DNA from: Gammaproteobacteria bacterium
GTDB lineage: Bacteria > Pseudomonadota > Gammaproteobacteria > Chromatiales > Chromatiaceae
Assembly: GCA_009929855.1 (NCBI GenBank)
Contig: RZZN01000031.1
Span: 1 to 48,292 of the forward strand
Length of the DNA stretch: 48,292 bases
Direction: 5' to 3'
In this document: one piece after another, positions 33,373-41,089 of the stretch
Layout of the letters: every line of letters starts with the position of its first letter
Position numbering within the stretch: the stretch's first letter is position 1
Position numbers and translations under genes: made by a program
Notes under the pieces: generated by a model
Databases searched by the model: none
What the model saw: the letters and a program-made list of their open reading frames with translations, nothing else
What the model was told of the DNA's origin: nothing

Positions 33373-35175
33373 ATGAAACATATCGGCTATTCGATCCTGA
33401 TCCTCATTGGCTGTCTGTCGACATCCGCGTCTAATGCCTATGACCCTGCCGCCGTGGCGGTCCATCCCACGCTGCTGAACAAATACGAGCAATTCTTCCC
33501 CGCCGAGGTCTTGCGCGTCACGGATGGGGTCTATGTCGCGCGAGGCTTCAATCGAGACAATCCCACATTGATCATCGGTCCCAGCGGGTTGATCGTGGTC
33601 GATCCTGGTGAGAGCATCGATGGCGCGCAGCAAGCCAAGGATGCATTCAATGCCCACCTGGACAATATCTTCGACAAGCGACCGGTCAAGGCGATCATCT
33701 ATACACACCATCATGACTGCCATATCAATGGCGCATCGGTGTTTGCCGATGAGCGCACTGAGATCATCGCGCACGAAAACTTGATGCGCTCGCTGTTCAG
33801 CGAGTGGTATGGCCAGGTGTTTCCATCGCGAGTCGAAGGCGGCCTGAAGATGTCGGGGATCCTGTTTCAGGACGCACCCGTTGAGCAGGGTGAGGGCTGG
33901 TACGCGGGATACGTGCTGGCCGGCAAGAATTTCATTGGTCCATCGGGCTTTCTTCCCCCGACGATCAGGGTGAAGGACAGATTGGACACCATGATCGCTG
34001 GCGTGCGGCTGACCCTCATCTCGGCGCCTGGCGAGACCGACGATGTCATCCTCGTTTGGTTGCCACAGAAACAGGTGCTGATCCAGATCGGAATCCTCTA
34101 TGAGGCCTTTCCAGCCTTGACGACCATGCGAGGGAGCCGCCAGAGGGATCCGCTCGATTATGTCGAGAGCCTGAAGATCTGTCGCAGTCTCGAGCCTGAA
34201 TACCTGGTCGCGCTGCATGGTCCCAACCCCATCACCAGTGGCAAGGAGAACGTCCGCCAATATCTCACCAACTTCAGTGATGCCATTCAGTTCATGCACG
34301 ACCAGACGATCCAATACCTGAACCAAGGCTTCACCCCAGGCGAGATCAAGGATCTGCTCGAGCTGCCACCCCATCTCGCGCAGAGTCCATATCTGCAGGA
34401 GACCTATGGCAGGAAGGACTGGAACATCTACCACATCTTCCGCTTCTACCGAGGCTATTACACCGGCGCGGTGAGGGATTTGTTTCCGCAGTCACCATTG
34501 AGCGAGGCGCGGCTGTCGGCCGAGCTGGCGGGCGGAGTGGATGCCTTGGCCGGCAAGGCCCAGAGTGCGCTGGCGGCCGGTGAGCTGGAGTGGGCATTGC
34601 GCCTTGCCGACGATGTCTTGCTGCTCGATGAGTGGAATGACGCGGCGTTCGAGACCAAGAAGGCGGCAATGCTCGCCTTGGCGGCAGACGACATGAATGC
34701 TCAGGCGCGCAACATGCTGTTGTCCGATTATCTGTTGATGACCCAACCCGACAGCATCATCGCGCCTTTCCCATTCGGTGACCCCAAGGCGATCTTCGCG
34801 AGGATCAATGATCAAGCCATGCGCTTGATGCCAATGGAGACACTGAATCGGATCATGGCCGTCAATCTGAACGCCGCCAAATCCATCGACGAGGACCGGG
34901 TGATGGGTCTGCGCCTGACGGATCGATTCAAGCATCAGTCGATGTCGAGAGAGCCGAATCAGTATCGCTTCCAGGTCCGTCACGGCATCCTCGAGGTCGA
35001 TCCTCCGAGCGATGGAGTGGGACAACTCCTGGTGACCACGGATTCATTGACCTGGAAGGCGCTGGTACTTGGAAAGCTCGCTGCGGACATCGCTGTCGCC
35101 GATCACCTGGTGTCGATCTCGGGCGGGTCAGCGGAAGATTTTTACGCCTTCATGGATCTGTTCGAGTCGTCTTGA
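33373..35175 (+). CDS. Alkylsulfatase-like metallo-beta-lactamase protein with altered metal ligands
   Basis: A 600-residue exported protein (signal peptide MKHIGYSILILIGCLSTSASNA). It follows the SdsA1-type alkylsulfatase layout: an N-terminal metallo-beta-lactamase fold, a TMRGSRQRDPLDYVESL segment, an all-helical dimerisation region and a C-terminal SCP2-like domain (GDPKAIFARINDQAMRL onward). The metal motif reads H112-H-H114-D-C116-H117, so the usual Asp of HxHxDH is Cys. The Glu expected before the TLRG-type motif is also not evident. GGAG six bases upstream supports ATG 33373. Sulfate-ester hydrolysis is the family activity; it may be changed or lost here. Confidence 0.8.
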   Translation: MKHIGYSILILIGCLSTSASNAYDPAAVAVHPTLLNKYEQFFPAEVLRVTDGVYVARGFNRDNPTLIIGPSGLIVVDPGESIDGAQQAKDAFNAHLDNIFDKRPVKAIIYTHHHDCHINGASVFADERTEIIAHENLMRSLFSEWYGQVFPSRVEGGLKMSGILFQDAPVEQGEGWYAGYVLAGKNFIGPSGFLPPTIRVKDRLDTMIAGVRLTLISAPGETDDVILVWLPQKQVLIQIGILYEAFPALTTMRGSRQRDPLDYVESLKICRSLEPEYLVALHGPNPITSGKENVRQYLTNFSDAIQFMHDQTIQYLNQGFTPGEIKDLLELPPHLAQSPYLQETYGRKDWNIYHIFRFYRGYYTGAVRDLFPQSPLSEARLSAELAGGVDALAGKAQSALAAGELEWALRLADDVLLLDEWNDAAFETKKAAMLALAADDMNAQARNMLLSDYLLMTQPDSIIAPFPFGDPKAIFARINDQAMRLMPMETLNRIMAVNLNAAKSIDEDRVMGLRLTDRFKHQSMSREPNQYRFQVRHGILEVDPPSDGVGQLLVTTDSLTWKALVLGKLAADIAVADHLVSISGGSAEDFYAFMDLFESS

Positions 35176-35273
35176 CGACAGGCGCGCCGTCGCTGGAAAA
35201 CGTCGTTCGGCGGTCCTGTGAGATTCTCTGGTTGCCCCCATAATGAGTGAAAAGCACCCCTCGACGTGATCTC

Positions 35274-38141
35274 ATGACGAACGATCCATGTCCCGCTGCC
35301 AACTCGAGCCGGGCGATCCGTGACTGGTTGGAGCACCTGCCGGTGGGCACCTATGAGCTCAGGATCCAACCCGATGGCAGGCCTGAATTCACGCACGTCA
35401 GCTCCCGTTGGTTGGCGATGTGTGGACTCGATCGGGCGCGGTTCATGGCCGATCAGGGGCTGGCCCTGGAGGTCATCCACCCGGAAGATCGTCAGAGCAT
35501 GCTCACGGCCAACCTGGATGCGCTGGCCTCGATGCGGCCGTTCTACTGGGAGGGACGACTGATGGTCAATGGCGAGGTCGTCTGGATGGCGATCTCGTCC
35601 AACCCGCTCGCGACCGCGGATGGCGAGACCCTCTGGGAAGGGGTGATGATCGACGTCAGTGCCCACAAGCGACTCGAGTCACAGCTGCGCGCGTGCCTCG
35701 CCCAGCTGAGTGGTCTGCTCGAGCACCTCCCCACGGCCGTGTTGATCACGGCGCTGACCCCGGATCAACCCGTCTTGTTCTGCAACCTGGCCTTCATCCG
35801 GGTCTTCGGTTACTCGCAAGAGGAGCTGCCGACGCTCGCCAGCCTGGCCCATCTCGTCTATCCCGACCCCGATGAGCGCGCTGCCATCTGGTCCTGGTGG
35901 GATGCGGCGCTCGCCACCGCCAAGGCCGGTCATGGCCACATCGAATCCAAGACCTTGCGCATCACCGTCAAGGACGCCAGCACGCGCGATGTCGTCATGA
36001 GCGCCTCCTTGGTCGACGACCTGCTGATTGCCGCCTTCGAGGACATCACCGAGACCAAGCGTGCCGAGGCCGAGCTGATCGATGCGCGCCGGATGCTCGA
36101 CACAGTGCTCGGGAATGTCGACGCCTACATCTACGTGAAGGGTCCGGATCGGCGCTATCGCTACATCAACCCCAAGGTTGCGGAGCTCTACCAAAAGCCA
36201 GTCGATGAGATCCTCGGCAAGACCGACGCCGAGCTGTTTTCGCAAGAGCGGGCTCTGTCCTTTCATGAGCTCGACGATCAGGTCCTGCTGTATTCGCAAC
36301 GTTTCGCCGGCCAGGAAGTCATGGTCGATGCGCGCGGAAAGACTCATCATTTCTGGTCGGTCAAGCTTCCGCTGCGATGGAGCGATGACAAAATGTGTTT
36401 GATTGGATTCTCGACCGAGATCAGCGAGCTCCTCGATGTCCAGGCGGCGATGGCGCGCTCGGAGACGCGCTTCCGCGCCCTGTTCGAGGCGACCAGCGAG
36501 GCGGTGATGCTCCTGGATACCCGCCACTTCATCGACTGCAACCAGGCCACGCTGCGACTCTTCGGAATACCCGATCAGGAGGCCTTCCGCGCGGCCCATC
36601 CAGGCGACCTCTCCCCATCCGTGCAACCCTGCGGGATCGCCTCGCTGGAGCTCGCCGGTCGTCACATCCAGGCCGCGCTGCGAGAAGGGAGTCGGCGCTT
36701 CGAGTGGGTTCACCGTCGCTCAGATACCGGTGTCGATATCCCTTGCGAGGTGGTCTTGAGCGCGATCGATCTGGACGGTGAGCGGGTGCTCTTGGGTACG
36801 GTACGTGACCAGAGCGAGCGCTGGCGCGCCGCCGCCGAGTTGCGCGAGGCCATGGCGCGGCTCGATACCATGCTCGAGGCCATGCCCGCCCTGATGTTCC
36901 GGATCGATCGGTCGGGCCGCATCCACGAGTTTCACTCCTCCTTCAAGACGTTACTCGATTTGCCACCCGAGTCCTTTCTCGGCAAGCGGGTCAGCGATGT
37001 CCTGCCCACCGAGGCGGCGGACGTCTTGATGGCGGCCATCGAGGAGTCGGCGACCCGGGGACGCCATCAAGGCGGCATCTTTTCATTGCCGATGCCCCAG
37101 GGCGAGACCTGGTACGAGCTGTCGATCGCGGCCATGGGCGCGCCCAAGCTGCCGAGCGAGGAGTGTGTGGTGCTGGCCCACGACATCACCAAGCAAAAAC
37201 GCATCGAGGAGGAGCTGCGCCTGAGCGAGCAGAAATTCCGCAGCTTCGTCGAGGATGCCAACGACATCATCTACACCCTGAACCTGGCCGGCGAGTTCCA
37301 ATATCTCTCGCCCAATCTGCGCGAGATCCTCGGCTATGACCCGGCCGATTTTCGCGGCCGCTACATCGCGTCCATCGTCCACCCCGATGATCTGCAGCGC
37401 TGCCAGGCCTTTCTGATGCGACTGCTCGAGACCCGTGAAAAGCAGAGCGGGCTCGAGTATCGCGTCCGTCATCAGGATGGCGTCTGGCGTTGGCATGTCA
37501 CCAACGCCTCGCCACTGTTCGACGCCGCCGGCAATCTTTCCGGGATGCTCGGCATTGCGCATGACATCAGCGAGCGCAAGGTCAACGAGGCCCATATCAG
37601 TCATCTCGCCCACTATGACGCACTCACCGATCTGCCCAACCGGACACTCTTCTTCGACCGCTTGCAGCAGGCAATGCACGACGCCGAGCGCGACCATCTG
37701 CAGGTCGGGTTGATGTTCGTCGATCTCGACCGTTTCAAGCCCATCAACGACACGCATGGTCATTCCGTCGGGGATCGGGTGTTGCAGACCGTGGCGAAAC
37801 GTTTGCGGGGGGCGGTGCGCGACTCCGACACGGTTGGTCGTGTCGGTGGCGACGAGTTCCTGGTGCTGCTGCCGCGCATCCATGATCACGAATCCGCCCT
37901 TGCCGTCGCGGAGAAGATCGTGCGCGCACTGCGTCAGCCCATTGATGTCGGCGAGCTGCGACTCGAGCTCTCATGCAGCGTTGGGATCGCACTCTATCCG
38001 CGGCATGGTCGCGACACCATCACGCTCGCGCGTCATGCCGATCAGGCCATGTATCAGGCGAAGCAGTCTGACCGGGATCGCATCTGGCTCGCCGCGCCGA
38101 GCCCTCGAGGCCCAGCATGCGCCAGCCAAGTCGGTCACTGA
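35274..38141 (+). CDS. Multi-PAS diguanylate cyclase
   Basis: A 955-residue signalling protein with no evident membrane helix. About five PAS/PAC modules fill the first 780 residues; recognisable PAC ends include WEGVMIDVSAHKRLE, AAFEDITETKRAE, LAHDITKQKRIEEEL and GIAHDISERKVNEAH. The C-terminal GGDEF domain is intact: the HYDALTDLPNR start, VDLDRFKPINDTHGH, and VGGDEF at 858-862, with the inhibitory RxxD (RDSD) just before. It should make c-di-GMP from GTP with product inhibition. A GTG at 35247 is an alternative start; neither has a good ribosome site. Signals and targets are unknown. Confidence 0.93.
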   Translation: MTNDPCPAANSSRAIRDWLEHLPVGTYELRIQPDGRPEFTHVSSRWLAMCGLDRARFMADQGLALEVIHPEDRQSMLTANLDALASMRPFYWEGRLMVNGEVVWMAISSNPLATADGETLWEGVMIDVSAHKRLESQLRACLAQLSGLLEHLPTAVLITALTPDQPVLFCNLAFIRVFGYSQEELPTLASLAHLVYPDPDERAAIWSWWDAALATAKAGHGHIESKTLRITVKDASTRDVVMSASLVDDLLIAAFEDITETKRAEAELIDARRMLDTVLGNVDAYIYVKGPDRRYRYINPKVAELYQKPVDEILGKTDAELFSQERALSFHELDDQVLLYSQRFAGQEVMVDARGKTHHFWSVKLPLRWSDDKMCLIGFSTEISELLDVQAAMARSETRFRALFEATSEAVMLLDTRHFIDCNQATLRLFGIPDQEAFRAAHPGDLSPSVQPCGIASLELAGRHIQAALREGSRRFEWVHRRSDTGVDIPCEVVLSAIDLDGERVLLGTVRDQSERWRAAAELREAMARLDTMLEAMPALMFRIDRSGRIHEFHSSFKTLLDLPPESFLGKRVSDVLPTEAADVLMAAIEESATRGRHQGGIFSLPMPQGETWYELSIAAMGAPKLPSEECVVLAHDITKQKRIEEELRLSEQKFRSFVEDANDIIYTLNLAGEFQYLSPNLREILGYDPADFRGRYIASIVHPDDLQRCQAFLMRLLETREKQSGLEYRVRHQDGVWRWHVTNASPLFDAAGNLSGMLGIAHDISERKVNEAHISHLAHYDALTDLPNRTLFFDRLQQAMHDAERDHLQVGLMFVDLDRFKPINDTHGHSVGDRVLQTVAKRLRGAVRDSDTVGRVGGDEFLVLLPRIHDHESALAVAEKIVRALRQPIDVGELRLELSCSVGIALYPRHGRDTITLARHADQAMYQAKQSDRDRIWLAAPSPRGPACASQVGH

Positions 38142-38388
38142 CCAATCAGCCGCGAGGTACTGATCTTCATCCGATTGGCCGTGCCGCGGGGTCTCGTGAG
38201 GGCATCGGCGGATCGCTCGCGGAAACTTTATTGGGCCAATCCCACTCAATTCGCATTGGCGCAACTGTGGCGCGGTGTCCGATCCGTGTCCTGTTCTGGG
38301 TGCGCAAGCGCTGCCTTGGCCGGCCAGGCTCACGCCCGCTGGCCGAGGTGGGTCATCGGGCGATCACAATCCTGAGGAAAGACCAACA

Positions 38389-38814
38389 ATGAACTGGAAA
38401 GAGCATCTCGACAAAGCGGTTGCCGCGGTCAAGGAGGCGGCGACCAGTGATAAGGCGCAAGAGATCGCCAGCAAGGCCAGGACCACGGCCGCCTCGGTGG
38501 TCGAGAAGATCAAGAGCGGCGCGGTCGATGCGGCCGATGCCATCGTCGAGGCCAACCGTGACCCTTCGGTGCTCTCGGTGCGCTTCATGTCCGCCGATCT
38601 GGCGGTTCTCTCACCCGGTGAAGGGATCTCGATCAGCCGTCCCGATGCATCCACCCTGGTGGTGGATGACGGCAACGGAAACGGACTGGTGATCAACGCC
38701 GCGGCCGATCCGGCCTATGTCGCCGAGACGATCGGGACGGTGGCACGACTCAGCGGCAATACCTTCGATCTGGGTCCAGAGGACGGCATCAATGTGATCG
38801 TGACCAAGTTCTAG
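38389..38814 (+). CDS. Small uncharacterised protein
   Basis: A 141-residue protein I do not recognise. The first 65 residues are predicted helical and rich in Ala and Lys (WKEHLDKAVAAVKEAA, SKARTTAASVVEKI), resembling YtxH-type or stress-protein amphipathic helices. The C-terminal 75 residues look like beta strands (SVRFMSADLAVLSPGEGISI, FDLGPEDGINVIVTKF). There is no signal peptide. TGAGGAAAG eight bases upstream makes ATG 38389 the start, although the frame is open further upstream. It stands alone between a diguanylate cyclase and a methyltransferase on the same strand; no function is proposed. Confidence 0.75.
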   Translation: MNWKEHLDKAVAAVKEAATSDKAQEIASKARTTAASVVEKIKSGAVDAADAIVEANRDPSVLSVRFMSADLAVLSPGEGISISRPDASTLVVDDGNGNGLVINAAADPAYVAETIGTVARLSGNTFDLGPEDGINVIVTKF

Positions 38815-38971
38815 ACCCGCGTGACGGATGGCGACCGCGTCAGTGACGCGCGACACTCTGCGCGGCGCCAAGGATGGCGCACTGATGCGCTCATAAGCGC
38901 TGACCGGACGGTCGCGCCGCGCGAATATTGCGTGCTTGCGTCCTGGATCTTGTGCCAACATCTGGGCATCA

Positions 38972-40078
38972 ATGACAGCAGATTGGAACTACGAGGCAAC
39001 CTCAATGATCGGACGCTTGACCGAGAATCTGATCCGTTTGGCCGAGCAAGACAAGGTGCCTGACAGTCTCATCCGCGGTGGCATTCGTCTGTTGCTGCGC
39101 CAACGTCTTGCCACCTTGCCGGTGAGCGACTGCGAGGCAGCGATGCAAGCCAAGCGCGACTTCATCGCCATGATGGATGCCGCGCCGATTGCCGCGGTGC
39201 CGGAGCGTGCCAACGAGCAGCATTACGAGTTGCCGGCGAGCTTCTTCGAGGCCGTGCTCGGGCCGCGCCGCAAGTACAGCGCCTGTTACTGGCCCGACCA
39301 TCTCAAGACGTTGGAGGAAGCGGAGGATGCCTCACTGCGCATCACCGCCGAGCGCGCGGGCATCCGCGACGGGCAGCGCGTGCTCGAGCTGGGCTGTGGC
39401 TGGGGGGCGCTCAGTCTCTATCTCGCCGAGCACTTTCCGGGTTGCCGGATCACCGGTGTGTCCAATTCGAGCGGACAACGTGCCTTCATCGAGGCGGAGC
39501 GGGACCGGCTTGGCTTGACCAACCTGGAGATCATCACCGCCGACATGAACGACTTCCAGCCCCCCGATCGCTATGATCGCGTGGTCTCGCTGGAGATGTT
39601 CGAGCATATGCGCAACCATCGCGCGCTCTACCGACGCGTGCACGACTGGCTCGAGCCAGGCGGGCGTTTTCTGATGCATATCTTCGTCCACCGCGACCAT
39701 CCCTATGCGTTCGAGGATGTGGGACCGAGCGATTGGATGAGTCATTATTTCTTTGCCGGCGGGATCATGCCCAGTGACGATCTGCCGCTGCACTTTCAGG
39801 ATGATCTCAAGTTGGTCACGCGCTGGCGGTGGAGCGGTCGGCACTACGAGCGTACACTCAATGCCTGGGTCGCGCGCATGGATGCCGCGCGCGAGCGGAT
39901 CTGGCCGATCCTGGAGGCGACCTACGGCCCAGCGGGCGCCTCGCTCTGGTGGATGCGCTGGCGCCTGTTCTTCATGGCCTGCGCCGAGCTCTTTGGGTAT
40001 CGACGGGGACAGGAGTGGTATGTCAGCCACTATCTGTTCGAGCGACCGCCGGCATCCGACATCCCTGCGGGTGACTGA
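38972..40078 (+). CDS. CFA-synthase-like SAM-dependent methyltransferase
   Basis: A 368-residue class I methyltransferase of the cyclopropane-fatty-acid synthase superfamily. It has the SAM-binding motif VLELGCGWGALSLYLAEHFP, the acidic segment ITADMNDF, SLEMFEHMRNH and the C-terminal WMRWRLFFMACAELFGYRRGQEW. It lacks the N-terminal domain of true CFA synthase and resembles shorter family members, some of which methylate amines or lipids. ATG 38972 is chosen; 39005, with GAGG upstream, is a possible start. It is the last + strand gene before a convergent DUF2892 gene. The substrate cannot be told from sequence. Confidence 0.85.
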   Translation: MTADWNYEATSMIGRLTENLIRLAEQDKVPDSLIRGGIRLLLRQRLATLPVSDCEAAMQAKRDFIAMMDAAPIAAVPERANEQHYELPASFFEAVLGPRRKYSACYWPDHLKTLEEAEDASLRITAERAGIRDGQRVLELGCGWGALSLYLAEHFPGCRITGVSNSSGQRAFIEAERDRLGLTNLEIITADMNDFQPPDRYDRVVSLEMFEHMRNHRALYRRVHDWLEPGGRFLMHIFVHRDHPYAFEDVGPSDWMSHYFFAGGIMPSDDLPLHFQDDLKLVTRWRWSGRHYERTLNAWVARMDAARERIWPILEATYGPAGASLWWMRWRLFFMACAELFGYRRGQEWYVSHYLFERPPASDIPAGD

Positions 40079-40135
40079 TGCCGTCCCTCATGATCAGGCG
40101 CGGGGACGCTCAGGCGGTCGCTCGCGGTCGCTCGA

Positions 40136-40342
40136 CTAGGCGCCCTTGTTGGTATTGATGCCGAGCAGGCGATAGGCGAAACAGGTGCCCTTCCAGCCGG
40201 TGAACAAGGCGATCAGACCGAGCACGGTCAAGACCACCTTGGCTCCAGTGGTGGTGGCGAACAGGCCCAAGAGCACCAGGATGCCGCCGGCCGCGAGGCG
40301 AATGTAACTATCGATCTTGCCGACATTCTTTTCGAGTGTCAT
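40136..40342 (-). CDS. DUF2892 small membrane protein
   Basis: A 68-residue protein of the DUF2892 family. It has the typical start TLEKNVGKIDSYIRLAAG followed by two membrane helices (GGILVLLGLFATTTGAKVVL and VLTVLGLIALFTGWKGTC) and a cytoplasmic end. The family occurs alone or fused to rhodanese domains; its function is not established. The start at 40342 is chosen from family length, since the frame is open 23 codons further. It is divergent from tsaC with 41 bases between them. Confidence 0.85.
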   Translation of the reverse strand: MTLEKNVGKIDSYIRLAAGGILVLLGLFATTTGAKVVLTVLGLIALFTGWKGTCFAYRLLGINTNKGA

Positions 40343-40383
40343 GAGGTCATCACTCCGTATCGATGAGAGGGTTGGACGGAGCC

Positions 40384-40968
40384 ATGAGTATAACCCCGAT
40401 GGCGACATCATACTTGCCGTGTCATCGCGTTCGCCGCGCCGCGCGGATCATCCGCGATGGGGGGGTGGTGGCCTATCCGACCGAGGCGGTCTTCGGTCTG
40501 GGGTGTGATCCCTGGAACCGCGCGGCGGTCACGCGCATCCTCGCGATGAAGCGACGCCATGTCAGCAAGGGTCTGATCCTCATCGCCGCTGATCCGCGCC
40601 AGCTCGAGCCATTCGTCGAGCCTCTGGAGGATGCGCGAATGGCCGAGATCCTGGCCAGTTGGCCGGGACCAAACACCTGGCTGCTCCCGGCGCGCTCGAC
40701 CACACCGCGCTGGCTCACCGGGCGTTTCGAGACCCTGGCGGTCCGGGTCACCGCCCATCCGCTGGCCGCGGCGCTCTGCCGTTGCAGCGGTGGCGCCATC
40801 GTCTCGACGAGCGCGAATCAGGCCGCTCGGCCACCGGCCCGAACCGCCTTGCGAGTCCGCTTGGCACTCGACGAGCCGCCCGACGATCTCTTGGTGGGGG
40901 CCTGTGTCGGATCCAGCCAACCCTCGCGGATTCGCGATGGTCGCACCGGTCGCATCCTGCGTGCATGA
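40384..40968 (+). CDS. tsaC: L-threonylcarbamoyladenylate synthase TsaC
   Basis: A 194-residue YrdC/Sua5-family enzyme that makes threonylcarbamoyl-AMP from threonine, bicarbonate and ATP for the t6A37 modification of ANN-decoding tRNAs. Motifs seen are RDGGVVAYPTEAVFGLGCDP near the N-terminus, the basic KRRHVSKGLILIA, the WPGPNTWLLPA segment and IVSTSANQAA. Length matches the short TsaC form rather than Sua5, which has an extra domain. Two in-frame ATGs (40363, 40399) are possible alternatives to 40384. Confidence 0.93.
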   Translation: MSITPMATSYLPCHRVRRAARIIRDGGVVAYPTEAVFGLGCDPWNRAAVTRILAMKRRHVSKGLILIAADPRQLEPFVEPLEDARMAEILASWPGPNTWLLPARSTTPRWLTGRFETLAVRVTAHPLAAALCRCSGGAIVSTSANQAARPPARTALRVRLALDEPPDDLLVGACVGSSQPSRIRDGRTGRILRA

Positions 40969-41023
40969 GCCGAGCGCGCCCGGACGCCCTGGCCCATGTC
41001 GAGACGCGGCTTGGCCGCTGCCA

Positions 41024-41078
41024 CACTGCACGGGTCCGATGAGCTGATCCATGCGGGTCGGATGAGCTGATTGCAGTG
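41024..41078. repeat. Direct repeat bounded by an inverted repeat, between tsaC and the EAL gene
   Basis: Two copies of an 18-base unit, CGGGTCCGATGAGCTGAT and CGGGTCGGATGAGCTGAT (41031-41048, 41054-41071), differ at one base and are 23 bases apart. They are enclosed by a perfect 7-bp inverted repeat CACTGCA / TGCAGTG. The whole could fold as a long stem-loop with inner TCCGA/TCGGA pairing. It lies in the gap between convergent genes. Confidence 0.6.
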
Positions 41079-41089
41079 CCTGTCAGTGG

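Noticed and set aside
40115-40134. Tandem 10-base repeat CGGTCGCTCG
   Set aside because: Only two copies, short, in a 57-base convergent gap; likely chance in GC-rich DNA.
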